Positions 33,987-45,022 are shown, counted from the stretch's first letter. The stretch: 64,000 bases of DNA from Fischerella sp. PCC 9605 (GCF_000517105.1 NZ_KI912149.1:1752135-1816134), one strand, 5' to 3'. The notes: generated by a model from the sequence alone, not told the origin. A program made the numbers and translations.

Positions 33987-35999
33987 ATGGCTGTTGCAAC
34001 CCAAACCCTTGAAGAACTTTGTATCAACTCGATCCGCTTTTTGGCAATTGATGCCGTAGAAAAGGCTAAGTCTGGACACCCAGGACTGCCAATGGGTGCT
34101 GCTCCGATGGCATTTGTGCTGTGGGATCGCTTTATGCGGTTTAACCCCAAAAATCCCTATTGGTTCAACCGCGATCGCTTTGTTCTGTCTGCTGGCCATG
34201 GCTGTATGTTGCAGTATGCCCTACTCCACTTGACTGGTTATGACAGCGTGACGATAGAAGACATCAAACAGTTTCGTCAGTGGGGTTCTAAAACTCCCGG
34301 GCACCCAGAAAACTTTGAAACACCAGGCGTAGAAGTAACCACTGGGCCATTGGGACAGGGAATTGCCAATGGGGTCGGCTTGGCGATGGCTGAAGCTCAT
34401 CTCGCTGCAAAGTTCAACAAACCCGATGCCAAAATTGTTGACCACTACACCTATGTAATTCTGGGTGATGGTTGCAACATGGAGGGCGTATCTAGTGAAG
34501 CCTGTTCCTTGGCAGGACACTTGGGATTGGGTAAGTTAATTGCCCTATACGACGACAACCACATTTCCATCGACGGTTCCACCGACATTGCCTTCACAGA
34601 AGATGTGGGCAAGCGTTTTGAGGCTTACGGCTGGCACGTCCAAGCCATACCAGATGGCGACACAAATTTAGACGCCATTCACAAAGCCATTGAAGCTGCA
34701 AAAGCAGTTACTGACAAGCCGTCTTTGATTAAAGTCCGCACAACCATTGGTTACGGCTCCCCCAATAAAGCTAACACCGCAGGCGTTCACGGTGCTGCCC
34801 TTGGTGGTGACGAAGTAATAGCCACTCGCAATAACTTGGGTTGGGAATACGAACCGTTTGTAGTGCCAGAAGATGCCCTCAAGCACTTCCGCAAAGCTGT
34901 AGAACGCGGGGCTCAATACGAAGACGAGTGGAACAAGGTCTTTGCTGACTACAAAGCCAAATATCCCCAAGAAGCGGCTGAGTTCGAGCGGATGGTCAGC
35001 GGTAAACTTCCAGAAGGCTGGGAGAAAGCACTACCCACATATAAGCCGGGAGATAAGGCGATCGCCACTCGCAAAACTTCCGAAATCACCCTCAATGCCC
35101 TAGCACCCGTTCTGCCAGAATTAATTGGCGGTTCTGCTGACCTTACCCACTCTAACCTCACCGAAATCAAAGGCGGCGGTGATTTCCAAAAAGGACAGTA
35201 CCAAAACCGCAACCTCCGTTTCGGCGTACGCGAACATGGCATGGGTTCTATTTGTAACGGTATTGCCCTGCACAAGTCTGGATTAATTCCCTACTGCGCT
35301 ACTTTCTTGGTGTTTGCTGACTACATGCGGGCAGCAATTCGCCTGTCGGCACTGTCGCAAGCGGGAGTCATTTACGTCATGACTCACGACTCCATCGGTT
35401 TGGGTGAAGATGGCCCTACCCACCAACCAGTAGAAACTCTGGCTTCTTTGCGGGCGATTCCTAACTTGACGGTTATTCGTCCCGCCGATGGTAACGAAAC
35501 CTCTGGTGCTTACAAAGTCGCCATTGAAAACGCCAATCAGCATCGTCCTACCTTGTTGGCATTGTCACGGCAGAACTTGCCCCAGTTAGAAGGAAGCAGC
35601 ATTGAAAGTGTAACCAAAGGTGCTTATGTTCTTTCTGGTGGTGAAGGTACACCCGATCTCATCCTGATCGGAACTGGTAGCGAAGTACCCCTGTGTGTGG
35701 AAGCTGCGAAAAAGCTAGAGGAAGAAGGTAAAAAAGTCCGCGTTATCTCCATGCCTTCTTGGGAACTATTCGACGCTCAAAGCGAATCATACCGTGAATC
35801 GGTATTGCCCAAAGCAGTTAAAAAGCGCTTGGCTGTAGAAGCTGCTTCTAACTTCGGTTGGTGCCGCTATGTGGGTGATGAAGGCGCGATGATTAGCGTT
35901 GATCGCTTTGGTGTTTCTGCACCCGGCGGCGTAGCTATGGAGAAATTTGGCTACACCGTTGCTAATGTGGTAGCTAAAGCGAAAGAATTGTTGGGTTAA
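33987..35999 (+). CDS. tkt: transketolase
   Basis: 670 residues, full length. The thiamine diphosphate domain shows [17 protein letters not shown] (about 27-43), [30 protein letters not shown] and the GDG...N motif ([12 protein letters not shown]). The central domain has FGVREHGMG, the Glu that activates thiamine, and [17 protein letters not shown]. The C-terminal domain is present. It moves two-carbon units in the Calvin cycle and pentose phosphate pathway. It lies downstream of acpP and fabF, an order seen in relatives. Confidence 0.97.
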   Translation: MAVATQTLEELCINSIRFLAIDAVEKAKSGHPGLPMGAAPMAFVLWDRFMRFNPKNPYWFNRDRFVLSAGHGCMLQYALLHLTGYDSVTIEDIKQFRQWGSKTPGHPENFETPGVEVTTGPLGQGIANGVGLAMAEAHLAAKFNKPDAKIVDHYTYVILGDGCNMEGVSSEACSLAGHLGLGKLIALYDDNHISIDGSTDIAFTEDVGKRFEAYGWHVQAIPDGDTNLDAIHKAIEAAKAVTDKPSLIKVRTTIGYGSPNKANTAGVHGAALGGDEVIATRNNLGWEYEPFVVPEDALKHFRKAVERGAQYEDEWNKVFADYKAKYPQEAAEFERMVSGKLPEGWEKALPTYKPGDKAIATRKTSEITLNALAPVLPELIGGSADLTHSNLTEIKGGGDFQKGQYQNRNLRFGVREHGMGSICNGIALHKSGLIPYCATFLVFADYMRAAIRLSALSQAGVIYVMTHDSIGLGEDGPTHQPVETLASLRAIPNLTVIRPADGNETSGAYKVAIENANQHRPTLLALSRQNLPQLEGSSIESVTKGAYVLSGGEGTPDLILIGTGSEVPLCVEAAKKLEEEGKKVRVISMPSWELFDAQSESYRESVLPKAVKKRLAVEAASNFGWCRYVGDEGAMISVDRFGVSAPGGVAMEKFGYTVANVVAKAKELLG

Positions 36000-36023
36000 T
36001 TAGCAACAGAATAATTTTGTTGA

Positions 36024-36050
36024 GGGTGGGCGATGTGCCTGCCCTTTTTT
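36024..36050 (+). terminator. rho-independent terminator after tkt
   Basis: GGGTGGGC at 36024-36031 pairs with GCCTGCCC at 36037-36044 with two G-U pairs and a five-base loop, followed by TTTTTT. Confidence 0.85.
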
Positions 36051-36355
36051 GTTTAATAAACCGCACTAGGCACAGAGGGCGCAGAGAAAGAAGAAGACGG
36101 CCGACGTATTTTTGTAGGCCAATTTGTTGTGATGTACGAGCTAAGACTGCACAACCGTCTTGCGATCGCCATTAATAAAATGAGTGCGATTAATCTTTTT
36201 CCAGTGGCATGAGTGGATTCCAATACTTGGGTTCCCAACTACTATTTACCCCTGAGTAGTCTTTCTTCGCGCTTCCGAAATGCAGGGGCGAACCGGGAGT
36301 TAACAATGTGCCAGTCCGAAGCGATCGCTTCCCTGGTGATAATCATGGAAGCCTT
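36051..36355. other. intergenic region, no supported gene
   Basis: The sequence contains a dispersed repeat (GGCACAGAGGGCGCAGAGAAAG, about 36068) common in such genomes. A 61-residue minus frame at 36053-36238 has no family resemblance and is rejected. Confidence 0.4.
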
Positions 36356-38650
36356 TCACTCATCTTCGTCCCCTTGCCCACTTGCATATTCTCTCCAATT
36401 AATCTTTGTCACAAAAGCATCAGAGAAGCCGCCTAAAGTGGGATCGAAGGCATTGTAGGTTGGAAAGTCAGTAGATGTAGTATCCCCTGTCACATAGATA
36501 TTTCTTCGTAAATCCACAGCAATTCCATAGCCATTATCAAAGTTGCTGCCTCCCAGATAGGAGGAGAAAAGTAAGCGATTGCCTGTAGCATTCAACTTGG
36601 TCACAAAAGCATCGTTAATGCCACTAAGAGTATTATCAAAAGCGTTCTTAACCGGGAAGTCAGACGAGTTGGTAGACCCGATCGCATAAGCATTACCTTT
36701 TTGGTCTACTGCAATTCCAAAACCCTCATCACTGCCAGTGCTACCCCCAACATAGTTGGAGACGCTGCCACCGAGATAGGTAGACCAGACCAGGGAGCTA
36801 GAACCGGAAGCAGCTGGGTTGACTTTGGTGACGAAGGCATCTTGGGAACCGGAAAAGGTATTATCGAAGGCATTCTTAATCGGGAAGTCAGCAGACTCAG
36901 TTCTCCCTGTTACATAGGCATTGCCACGCAAGTCTACTGCAATATCCCTGCCAAACTCACCATTGCTGCCTCCAAGATATGTGGAGTAGACTAGGGAGGC
37001 GGCTCCAGAGGCATTTGGGTTCAGCTTTGTGACAAAAGCTTCGGAACCACCAACAAAAGTGTTATCGAAAGCGTTGTTGATGGGAAAGTCACCTGAGAAA
37101 GTTAGTCCTGTCACATAAGCATTGCCTTTCAGGTCTACCGCAATACCAGAGCTACTATCAAATTCACTACCTCCAATGTAGGTGGAGTAGATGAGGGAAG
37201 TAGAACCAGAGGCTGCTGGATTCAGTTTTGTCACAAAGGCATTTAAGTTGCCATTCAAAGTGCTGTCGAAAGCATTCTTAATTGGGAAATCAGTTGAGTT
37301 AGTATCTCCTGTCACATAAGCATTGCCTTGCAAGTCTACCGCAATTCCATTGCTATAATCAGCCCCGCTGACACCGCTGCTACCTCCGAGGTAGGTAGAG
37401 TAGAGCAGGCTATTGCCTGCGGCATTCAGTTTCGTCACAAAAGCATCAAAGAAACCACCCAGAGTGCGAGAAAGGGCATTGTTGGTGGTTGGGAAGTCAC
37501 TTGAGTAGGTTCCTCCTGTCACATAGACATTACCGCGCAAGTCCACTGCAACGCCCCTGCCAAACTCACCACTGCCAAACTCACCACTGCTGCCTCCAAG
37601 GTATGTAGACCAGACAAGGGAGGCTTCGCCTTCTTCGGCTGGGTTTAACTTTGTCACAAATGCTAAAAAGCGATCGCCACTACCATATGTGCTATCGAAG
37701 GCATTTTTTGTGGGGAAATCAGTTGAGCCAGTTTGTCCTGTCACATAAGCATTGCCTCGTGAATCCACTGCGATCTTTGAGCTTGAATCATTACCGTTGC
37801 CCTGGCTACCTCCCAGGTAGGTGGAGTAGCTTAGCACCGGGTCAATCACCAGCGCTTTGCTTGTGTCATAGTCTGCGAGCGCAAATCCAACTTGAAGCTT
37901 GCCCAAAAGCACATACCTACCCGCCACAGCCTTTTGCTGCCCGTTTATTTGCTGGTAGATGCGGGGTCGATGCTGCCGCACTTCTCCACTGTGCGTGTGC
38001 AGCACCAAATCACCCTGTTTATCCACGGATAGTCGATCTGCTCCTGTAATCTTTAACCTAATCAGTCGGGGATCTGCACCAGCAGCCACAACCCAGTCGT
38101 ATTCCAACTGCCGTTGGTTTCCGTAGTACACCAAGTCAATACCTGGATAAACTGACCGATATTGCACTTTGGTATAATTTGGAATATTCGTTTGCCACTT
38201 TTTCGGATCTTTACCTCTAAAATAATTACTCTTTCCAGGCAAGGGATTTAAACCCAAAACTTGCGGTGTTTGATTAGCACCCACCCATTGGATTCGCAGT
38301 ACTGTACTTTCATCCTGCTTTGCAGACTTAGCTGACTGCTGTGGTAGTGTTTTCACAGGTTTACTCAAAGCCAGTACTGCTTGTGTAGGTGTGAGAAACA
38401 GACTGTAACCGTTGCCCCGTGACAGATATTTCACCTGCTTGTCTGCCTGTCCAAGATTCGCTTCAAAGCTTAGAGGTAACTTGCCATAGTTTGCGTTTAT
38501 ACGAGCGCGTGTCACAGGATCGGGCGTTTTTGTTTGTGGATTAGAAGCAGCGATTGAATTTTGAGGGGCTATCGACTTATTTATCCCCACACATGACAAA
38601 GAGAATATAAGAGCGCAAATGCCGTAACAAAAGTTTATTTTTGACAGCAT
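36356..38650 (-). CDS. exported SBBP-repeat beta-propeller protein
   Basis: 764 residues. The first 30 residues form a signal peptide (LIFSLSCVGINKSIAP). Residues about 50-280 are the DUF7948-type domain found before SBBP repeats (LSFEANLGQADKQVKYLSRGNGYSLFL, then a beta-rich part). Then come about eight SBBP repeats with LVYSTYLGGS, GIAVDLKGNAYVTG and the FP-x-x-NAFD turn, each about 55-60 residues, likely a beta-propeller. The repeats are strongly alike. The Asp/Glu-rich end (GQGDEDE) is short. The function is unknown; surface or secreted adhesion is an inference. Confidence 0.88.
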   Translation of the reverse strand: MLSKINFCYGICALIFSLSCVGINKSIAPQNSIAASNPQTKTPDPVTRARINANYGKLPLSFEANLGQADKQVKYLSRGNGYSLFLTPTQAVLALSKPVKTLPQQSAKSAKQDESTVLRIQWVGANQTPQVLGLNPLPGKSNYFRGKDPKKWQTNIPNYTKVQYRSVYPGIDLVYYGNQRQLEYDWVVAAGADPRLIRLKITGADRLSVDKQGDLVLHTHSGEVRQHRPRIYQQINGQQKAVAGRYVLLGKLQVGFALADYDTSKALVIDPVLSYSTYLGGSQGNGNDSSSKIAVDSRGNAYVTGQTGSTDFPTKNAFDSTYGSGDRFLAFVTKLNPAEEGEASLVWSTYLGGSSGEFGSGEFGRGVAVDLRGNVYVTGGTYSSDFPTTNNALSRTLGGFFDAFVTKLNAAGNSLLYSTYLGGSSGVSGADYSNGIAVDLQGNAYVTGDTNSTDFPIKNAFDSTLNGNLNAFVTKLNPAASGSTSLIYSTYIGGSEFDSSSGIAVDLKGNAYVTGLTFSGDFPINNAFDNTFVGGSEAFVTKLNPNASGAASLVYSTYLGGSNGEFGRDIAVDLRGNAYVTGRTESADFPIKNAFDNTFSGSQDAFVTKVNPAASGSSSLVWSTYLGGSVSNYVGGSTGSDEGFGIAVDQKGNAYAIGSTNSSDFPVKNAFDNTLSGINDAFVTKLNATGNRLLFSSYLGGSNFDNGYGIAVDLRRNIYVTGDTTSTDFPTYNAFDPTLGGFSDAFVTKINWREYASGQGDEDE

Positions 38651-39082
38651 ACAAATTCCTCAAATATAGTTTGAATAATTGGAAATTAATCAATTATCTG
38701 AAGTCAGATATCAATATTTTGAATTGCTTGCAATCTGTTTTCCAACAGAACTGTGCGATCGCTTTTATCCTGAATTTGCAATTAAATTCTGAAGGTAATC
38801 ACGTGTTTGTGACAACGTTAGATACAAAAAATTACCATTTTTATCAAGGATTTCGTACTCATCAAATGTACTAGCAGCTGCGAAAATGTTGTACTGTTTT
38901 GGGAAGAGCGATCGCTCTTCATATTGGGAAGCACTTCAAAGTAAAAGACCTCTTGCAGGTGAATCTAGCAGAAGACCTGCGAAGAAATCCTCAGAAGCCA
39001 AGCAGGCTGGGTATCCCCGCTCATGAAAACTAGCGCGATCGCTTCTACCTTCTACTTATCTGTGGGCTTTCAAACGGAATAT
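38651..39082. other. intergenic region left of the MITE
   Basis: The promoter side of the SBBP gene. It includes an 18-bp perfect palindrome, GAAGAGCGATCGCTCTTC, near 38905, built around a HIP1 octamer. A 77-codon plus-strand frame at 38641 starts at the SBBP gene's first codons and is not supported. Confidence 0.5.
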
Positions 39083-39205
39083 CTAGTGGTCTATGTCATT
39101 AGTTCTGAAGGGTTCGTAGTGAGCGATTTATCGCTCAATTTTAAGGGCTAAAGCCCTAATTACAAACTGTCACAACTTATCAAAATTAATGACATAGACC
39201 ACTAG
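39083..39205. mobile_element. MITE-like element, 123 bp, perfect 19-bp terminal inverted repeats
   Basis: CTAGTGGTCTATGTCATTA at 39083-39101 is the exact reverse complement of 39187-39205. The interior holds two further small palindromes (TGAGCGATTTATCGCTCA and AGGGCTAAAGCCCT). No reading frame is inside. If the terminal repeat begins at GTGGTC, TA lies on both sides, which fits a TA target duplication of the IS630/mariner type. A transposase is not in the window. Confidence 0.8.
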
Positions 39206-39231
39206 TTAGAGGTAATTTATAAAGTGAATAC

Positions 39232-39345
39232 TTAATTTCCAAATTTCCGTAGAATAGCGATCGCTGCTCGTACTGCCGATGCTGTGATTTCGTGTTCTGG
39301 ATCGGTAAAAAATAGTCCTCCTAAAATCTGAACCAGCGATCGCAA
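39232..39345 (-). pseudogene. C-terminal remnant of an unidentified protein
   Basis: The frame from a TTG at 39345 reads LRSLVQILGGLFFTDPEHE followed by ITASAVRAAIAILRKFGN and stops. It is protein-like (amphipathic helix, HIP1 site within codons) and lacks any ribosome site, with a TAG just upstream in frame. I do not recognise the family. It is best explained as the tail of a gene whose 5' part is lost. Confidence 0.4.
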
Positions 39346-39389
39346 CCCTATTTCCTAGTAACCACGATCGCATTTTGACCTAGTATGAG

Positions 39390-39809
39390 TTACAAGCCTT
39401 GTGGTGGTGAGTTGTGTCCTGATGATGAATTGTTTTGTACTGCTGATGAGTTGTTCTGTAGCTGTGGCGAATCCTGCTGAATTTGATTCACCCCGATTGG
39501 CCGGGTCTGTTGCTGGTTTGCGATCTCACCTGGAGCAGGGCGATCGCTAGTAAGATATATGTGACCTGTTGTCTGACCGTTATAGGTTCTTTTGGTGAAG
39601 TACCAACCTGGTTCTAGCTGGATTTTGGTTAAGCCCTTACCAATACCGTGAGTGCTACCAATTTTAATTGCAGGAGCATTAGGATCGGTGTTGGAAATAC
39701 CTACAAGTAGGAACTGATCGTTGTCCTTAATTATTTTTATTTTACAAAAGTTAGCAGAAAAAGTGAAGAAAGTTGAGAGAAAGTATCGAGAAGTGAAGTT
39801 AATTTTCAT
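39390..39809 (-). CDS. hypothetical protein with Gln/Ser/Asn-rich tail
   Basis: 139 residues. There is a short hydrophobic start (about 10-24), a beta-rich middle (FLLVGISNTDPNAPAIKIG, then GWYFTKRTYNGQTTGHIYLTSD) and a low-complexity Gln/Asn/Ser C-terminus (about 95-139). No family is recognised. It may be exported, but the first residues are not a clean signal peptide, and a start further downstream is possible. It is 49 bases after the neighbouring secreted protein's stop, so they may be co-transcribed. Confidence 0.5.
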   Translation of the reverse strand: MKINFTSRYFLSTFFTFSANFCKIKIIKDNDQFLLVGISNTDPNAPAIKIGSTHGIGKGLTKIQLEPGWYFTKRTYNGQTTGHIYLTSDRPAPGEIANQQQTRPIGVNQIQQDSPQLQNNSSAVQNNSSSGHNSPPQGL

Positions 39810-39858
39810 TGAAGAAGGGAATCCCTTCTATGCTGTCAATGCATCGCAAGTTTCTTAT

Positions 39859-40329
39859 TCACTTTATGATTAAGCCTCTATTAGGGTAGCGACGATCGTA
39901 GTTCCTGTTGCGGTAATAGCGATCGTGCTCTAAGTACCAATCTGAGTACGAGCGATTTTGGAGATCTTTGTTCTCTCGGTCGAGGCGACGAATTTCTCGG
40001 CCAATTTCCTGGCGGCGTTGGCGATTTTGTAGATCGCGATCTGAGTACCAGCGGTTTTGGAGATCTTTATCCTCTCGGTCGAGGCGACGAATTTCTCGGT
40101 CAATTTCTTGGCGGCGTTGGTAATTTTCTCGATAACGATCTCGCAACTGATAGCGATCTTCCCAACCTGATATAAGTATTGAGTTATGACTAGTGCTAAT
40201 AAATCTTGGTTCCCAACCAAATTTTTGTTGGTTAGATAATGATGCGATCGCCCCACCAGTAGTAAAAATGGAAACTAAAGGAACTGCGACCAAAGGTAAG
40301 CAGACTTTGAATAAAATTTTCCGGCTCAT
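39859..40329 (-). CDS. small exported protein with internal duplication
   Basis: 156 residues. A signal peptide (about 1-29, ending near GGAIA) is followed by a strongly charged Arg/Asp/Glu/Tyr-rich helical part. A unit of about 31 residues (RRQEIDREIRRLDREDKDLQNR then YSDRDLQN) occurs twice in tandem at about 72-135, nearly identical also at the DNA level. No known family. It may be a coiled coil in the periplasm. A purine-rich stretch (GGAGGTAAAGAGC) before the ATG gives a strong ribosome site. Confidence 0.7.
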   Translation of the reverse strand: MSRKILFKVCLPLVAVPLVSIFTTGGAIASLSNQQKFGWEPRFISTSHNSILISGWEDRYQLRDRYRENYQRRQEIDREIRRLDREDKDLQNRWYSDRDLQNRQRRQEIGREIRRLDRENKDLQNRSYSDWYLEHDRYYRNRNYDRRYPNRGLIIK

Positions 40330-40618
40330 GCTCTTTACCTCCAGTCTCTGCGCTAGTAAATTTCTTGAAAAACACTAGCTTTTGAGTATGTTTAACGACG
40401 ATCTATCTAACTTCTAGTCTGACTGTATCCCACCCAAAAATAACTGGTATTGTTAAGATTTAAGATATTTTTAATCAATTGAAGATGTTGGTTGACTCTG
40501 GTGGGTCGGTCTCAATAACATCTTAAACTTTCTCTTAAGTACTTCTAACAATAGATGACTTGACCAAAGACATAGAGATAATAATGTTTCCGGAACTATT
40601 TTCTATTTCTGAGGTTTT

Positions 40619-41599
40619 ATGAAAACTAGAAAGCTTGGCAAACAAGGACTAGAAGTTTCACAACTGGGACTTGGTTGTATGGGGATGTCTGAATTTTACA
40701 GTGGTCGTGATGAGTCTGAAGCGATCGCTACCATCCATCGTGCTTTGGAACTAGGAGTTAATTTCCTCGACACTGCGGATATGTATGGGCCTTTTACCAA
40801 TGAGCAACTAGTAGGTAGGGCAATCAAAGACCGTCGAGACCAAGTAGTGCTAGCAACCAAATTTGGCAATGTCCGCACCGAAGATGGGGGATGGAAAGGC
40901 ATTAGCGGTAGACCAGAATACGTTCACCAAGCTTGCGATGCTTCACTTAAACGCCTAGGAGTTGAGACAATCGACCTGTATTATCAACATCGGGTCGATC
41001 CAAATGTACCAATAGAAGATACTGTTGGAGCAATGGCACAGTTGGTGCAACAAGGTAAAGTGCGCTATTTGGGGTTATCGGAAGCTGCTAGTACAACAAT
41101 TCGCAGAGCAAATACAGTTCACCCGATTAGTGCATTACAAACAGAGTACTCGTTGTGGAGCCGTGACCCAGAGGATGAAATTTTACCCACCGTGCGGGAA
41201 TTAGGAATTGGGTTTGTTGCCTACAGTCCACTCGGACGTGGATTTTTATCAGGAGCGATCAGCCGTCCTGAAGACCTTGCAGAAGATGACTATCGAAGAA
41301 ATTCTCCTCGGTTTCAAGGTGAGAATTTTTACAAGAACCTGGAATTAGTAGAAAAAGTCAAGGCAATAGCAACTTCTAAAGGTGTAACTCCTAGTCAACT
41401 TGCTTTGGCATGGCTTTTAGCTCAGGGAGAAGATATTGTTCCGATTCCAGGAACAAAGCGGCGTAGCTATTTGGAGGAGAACATTGCTGCTTGTGAGATT
41501 ACACTTACTCCAGAAGATTTAAATCAACTTGAAGCTGCTGCTCCCAAAGGTGTGACAGCAGGCGATCGCTACCCTGACATGAGTAGTGTTAATCGTTGA
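40619..41599 (+). CDS. aldo/keto reductase
   Basis: 326 residues, full-length TIM barrel. The catalytic tetrad is visible: Asp51 in [10 protein letters not shown], Tyr56, Lys81 in VVLATKFG and His124 in YYQHRVDP. The C-terminal NADPH site has [16 protein letters not shown]. It reduces carbonyl compounds with NADPH; the family of stress-linked YakC/AKR13-type enzymes is the nearest match. The ATG start is taken at 40619; the leader before it is A/T-rich with GAGG upstream. It is monocistronic and convergent with acnB. Confidence 0.92.
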   Translation: MKTRKLGKQGLEVSQLGLGCMGMSEFYSGRDESEAIATIHRALELGVNFLDTADMYGPFTNEQLVGRAIKDRRDQVVLATKFGNVRTEDGGWKGISGRPEYVHQACDASLKRLGVETIDLYYQHRVDPNVPIEDTVGAMAQLVQQGKVRYLGLSEAASTTIRRANTVHPISALQTEYSLWSRDPEDEILPTVRELGIGFVAYSPLGRGFLSGAISRPEDLAEDDYRRNSPRFQGENFYKNLELVEKVKAIATSKGVTPSQLALAWLLAQGEDIVPIPGTKRRSYLEENIAACEITLTPEDLNQLEAAAPKGVTAGDRYPDMSSVNR

Positions 41600-41654
41600 A
41601 CTCTTTTCCTACTGGCAAATGTTGAGATCCATCTTCACTCACATTAACAGGGCT

Positions 41655-41680
41655 GGGCGGGCAATGCCCACCCGAGTTTA
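41655..41680. terminator. hairpin between convergent aldo/keto reductase and acnB
   Basis: GGGCGGGC and GCCCACCC flank AAT with one mismatch, followed by GAGTTTAATT. The T-run is weak, but the position between two convergent stops supports termination. Confidence 0.6.
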
Positions 41681-41681
41681 A

Positions 41682-44375
41682 TTATGAACTACGCAACGTA
41701 CCAGCAGGAATTCCCAAAATATCCTCAATCTTAGGCATTTCTTCCAACGGAATCACCCTACCTTCATCCTCAAAACCAGCAATTTGATCGAAGTTCAAAT
41801 ACCGATACAACTCCCCAGCAAAAGGATGAATCTTATTCGCCACAATCTCCATATATTCTTGCACTGTGGGAACACGTCCAAGTAACGCACAAACTGCTGC
41901 TAATTCCGCTGAACCAAGATACACTCGCGCATCTTTACCCATGCGGTTATTGAAGTTGCGGGTAGAGGTTGAAAACACTGTTGCACCATCAGCAACTCGC
42001 GCTTGATTACCCATACACAAACTGCAACCAGGCATTTCTGTACGCGCACCAGCCGCACCAAAAATACCGTACACACCTTCTTCTTTAAGTTGGTGTTCGT
42101 CCATGCGAGTCGGTGGACAGATCCACAAACGGGTTTTAACTGCGCCTGCGCCTTCTAAAACTTTGGCAGTGGCACGATAATGACCGATATTCGTCATGCA
42201 AGAACCGACAAATACCTCATCAATTTTGTCACCTGCAACTTCCGACAATAATTTCACATTATCGGGGTCATTGGGAGCTGCCACAATTGGTTCTTTGATT
42301 TCGTTTAAATCAATTTCAATAATTTCAGCATACTCCGCATTTGCATCGGCTTCCATTAGTACTGGATTCGCCAACCATTCTTCCATTTTGGCAACGCGGC
42401 GCATGATAGTTTTAGCATCACCGTAACCCCGCGCTACCATGTTTTTTAACAAGGCAACATTAGAACGCAGATATTCAGAAACTGTCTCTACACTCAGTTT
42501 AATCGTGCAACCTGCACAGGAACGTTCGGCGGTAGCGTCGGTAAGTTCAAAAGCTTGCTCAACTTTCAAATCTGGCAAGCCTTCTATCTCCATGATCCGC
42601 CCAGCAAAAACGTTTTTCTTGTTCTGCTTTTCTACTGTCAGCAAACCTTTTTGAATTGCTACGTAGGGAATAGCATTAACAACATCCCGCAGCGTCACAC
42701 CAGGTTGCAATTTACCTTTAAAGCGTACCAACACAGATTCTGGCATGTCCAAAGGCATCACACCCAACGCCCCAGCAAACGCCACTAATCCGGAACCGGC
42801 AGGGAAGGAAATACCTAAGGGGAAGCGGGTGTGGGAGTCACCACCTGTTCCCACAGTATCCGGTAACAACATCCGGTTTAACCACGAGTGAATGATCCCA
42901 TCACCGGGACGCAAGGCTACGCCACCACGAGAGGCGAAAAAGTCGGGTAGTTCGTGGTGAGTTTTGATATCAACAGGTTTGGGATAAGCTGCGGTATGGC
43001 AGAAACTTTGCATCACCAAGTCAGCACTGAAACCGAGACAAGCGAGTTCTTTCAGTTCATCCCGCGTCATTGGACCAGTGGTATCTTGGGAACCGACGGT
43101 AGTCATGATCGGTTCGCAATATGTACCGGGACGTACGCCGGGTAAACCGCAGGCTTTACCCACCATTTTCTGTGCCAAAGTGTAACCTTTGCCTGTATCA
43201 GCAGGTTGTGTGGGACGGGTGAAGACGGTACTTGGTTCTAAACCAAGTGCTTGACGAACTTTATCGGTAAGAGTACGGCCAATTAGTAAGGGAATGCGTC
43301 CGCCTGCCCGGACTTCATCGAGGATGGTATCTGGTTTGAGAGTAAAGGTGGAAATTACTTCGCCTGCTTCGTTGGTGATTTCGCCTCTATAGGGGTAAAT
43401 GGTAATTACCATACCCGTTTCCATCTTGGTGACATCACACTGGATGGGAAAAGCACCCGCGTCTTCGGCGGTGTTGAAGAAAATAGGCGCAATTGTACCG
43501 CCTAAAACATATCCACCCGCCCGCTTATTAGGGACGTAGGGAATATCATTGCCGATGTGCCACAATACTGAGTTGATGGCAGATTTGCGGGAGGAACCCG
43601 TACCCACTACATCTCCCACGTAGGCAACAGGATGTCCTTTTTTCTTTAATTCGGCAATGGTTTGCAATGCCCCTGGCATCCGTGATTCCAACATGGCTAA
43701 GGCGTGTAAAGGAATATCCGGGCGCGTGGTGGCTTGGGTGGCGGGGGATAAGTCGTCGGTGTTAGTTTCACCAGGAACTTTGAAAACGGTGACGTTGATG
43801 AATTCTGGTACTTCGGGACGAATGGTAAACCACTCGGCTTCTGCCCAAGAGTCTATTACCCGCTTGGCAAAGGGGTTAGTTTTGGACAATTCCAAGATAT
43901 CGTGGAAGGCATCATACACCAGCAGGATTTTACTGAGGGCGGCGGCGGCGTAGGCTGCAATCGGTTCTTTGCCTTCTCCCCCCATTACCAGAGGTGTTTC
44001 GGAAGAATTCGAAAAGGATACGGTAGGAGTTTGCAGCAGTTCAATTAAAGATTGGACGTTGTAACCACCCACCATTGTCCCCAGCAATTGTACAGCTTCG
44101 ATAGGTGAAACCAGAGGGCTGGTGATTTCCCCTTTGGCAATGGCTGTGAGAAATCCGGCTTTGACGTAAGCTGCTGGATCGACTCCGGGAGGTACGCGAT
44201 CGCGCAATAAATGCAATAATGTTTCTTCTTCACCGACAGGCGGATTTTTTAGTAATTCACACAGTTCGGATGTTTGCTTTGCATCCAAAGGCAGTGGGGG
44301 AATTCCTAACGCAGCGCGTTCGGCAACATGTTGGCGGTATGATTCCAGCATTTTACTCTTCCTCGGTTTAGGCAA
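41682..44375 (-). CDS. acnB: aconitate hydratase B
   Basis: 897 residues, the AcnB type with the N-terminal HEAT-like domain (about 1-160). The swivel domain ([34 protein letters not shown]) lies before the cluster domain. Fe-S cluster Cys residues are seen in [14 protein letters not shown] and [11 protein letters not shown] segments, and active-site [10 protein letters not shown] is present. It converts citrate to isocitrate in the TCA cycle (and 2-methylisocitrate in some species). The protein is slightly longer than E. coli AcnB (865). The 2Fe-2S ferredoxin gene is divergent to its right. Confidence 0.97.
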   Translation of the reverse strand: MPKPRKSKMLESYRQHVAERAALGIPPLPLDAKQTSELCELLKNPPVGEEETLLHLLRDRVPPGVDPAAYVKAGFLTAIAKGEITSPLVSPIEAVQLLGTMVGGYNVQSLIELLQTPTVSFSNSSETPLVMGGEGKEPIAAYAAAALSKILLVYDAFHDILELSKTNPFAKRVIDSWAEAEWFTIRPEVPEFINVTVFKVPGETNTDDLSPATQATTRPDIPLHALAMLESRMPGALQTIAELKKKGHPVAYVGDVVGTGSSRKSAINSVLWHIGNDIPYVPNKRAGGYVLGGTIAPIFFNTAEDAGAFPIQCDVTKMETGMVITIYPYRGEITNEAGEVISTFTLKPDTILDEVRAGGRIPLLIGRTLTDKVRQALGLEPSTVFTRPTQPADTGKGYTLAQKMVGKACGLPGVRPGTYCEPIMTTVGSQDTTGPMTRDELKELACLGFSADLVMQSFCHTAAYPKPVDIKTHHELPDFFASRGGVALRPGDGIIHSWLNRMLLPDTVGTGGDSHTRFPLGISFPAGSGLVAFAGALGVMPLDMPESVLVRFKGKLQPGVTLRDVVNAIPYVAIQKGLLTVEKQNKKNVFAGRIMEIEGLPDLKVEQAFELTDATAERSCAGCTIKLSVETVSEYLRSNVALLKNMVARGYGDAKTIMRRVAKMEEWLANPVLMEADANAEYAEIIEIDLNEIKEPIVAAPNDPDNVKLLSEVAGDKIDEVFVGSCMTNIGHYRATAKVLEGAGAVKTRLWICPPTRMDEHQLKEEGVYGIFGAAGARTEMPGCSLCMGNQARVADGATVFSTSTRNFNNRMGKDARVYLGSAELAAVCALLGRVPTVQEYMEIVANKIHPFAGELYRYLNFDQIAGFEDEGRVIPLEEMPKIEDILGIPAGTLRSS

Positions 44376-44707
44376 TAAATTTTCTTGTGTTTGTTATCAC
44401 TCCCCTAATCTCACAGACGGGGGAGGTGGGGAGGTTGGGAGGTGGAGAGAGTTTAATTCTACATTCTCCCCATCACCCTATCTCCCCATCACATAAACCC
44501 CATCCCCCACCAATCCCTCAAAGTTGAGGTGATATACTACTAGTTTTTGTCTGGTCAGGATTTATAATTATCCCTGTATAGTTACTATTGCATATATAAT
44601 TCTGACTAGAGAATATTTATTTAGTTTGTGTTGATTGATTTGGAAGTTAGTCTATTTTTAATATAAAATATTTGATTTGTTTGTTGCATTACACCCCTTA
44701 ATTGTAT
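44376..44707. other. divergent promoter region between acnB and ferredoxin
   Basis: It includes a polypurine run (GGGGGAGGTGGGGAGGTTGGG, about 44418) and a complementary polypyrimidine run (CTCCCCATCACCC, about 44465) that can pair. A/T-rich DNA runs from about 44550 to the ferredoxin start. No gene is seen. Confidence 0.5.
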
Positions 44708-45022
44708 ATGTCCAAAACATACACTGTTGAAATTCACCATCAAGGTAAAATTCATACCTTGCAGGTTCCCGAAAATGAAACAATCCTATCAGTTGCCGAT
44801 GCTGCTGGTTTAGAATTACCGAGTTCCTGTCATGCAGGTGTTTGCACAACTTGTGCTGGTCAAATTAAGTCTGGGACAGTAGATCAAACGGATGGCATGG
44901 GCGTCAGCCCAGAACTGCAAAAACAAGGTTATGTATTGCTGTGTGTTGCCTATCCTCGCTCTGATTTAAAAATTGAAACAGAAAAAGAAGAGCTTGTTTA
45001 TCAACTACAATTTGGTAAATAA
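44708..45022 (+). CDS. plant-type 2Fe-2S ferredoxin
   Basis: 104 residues from ATG 44708; a TTG two codons earlier is less likely. The four cluster ligands are Cys41, Cys46 and Cys49 in SSCHAGVCTTC and Cys79 in YVLLC. The C-terminal extension is longer than in PetF, with ETEKEELVYQLQFGK, so it may be a specialised ferredoxin rather than the main photosynthetic one. It carries single electrons in the cytosol. Confidence 0.93.
   Translation: MSKTYTVEIHHQGKIHTLQVPENETILSVADAAGLELPSSCHAGVCTTCAGQIKSGTVDQTDGMGVSPELQKQGYVLLCVAYPRSDLKIETEKEELVYQLQFGK

Noticed and set aside
36053..36238. 61-residue minus-strand frame after tkt
   Set aside because: It overlaps the terminator and a dispersed repeat, with no homology pattern.
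42196..43953. Plus-strand frames across acnB
   Set aside because: They are antisense shadows of an essential, well-conserved gene.
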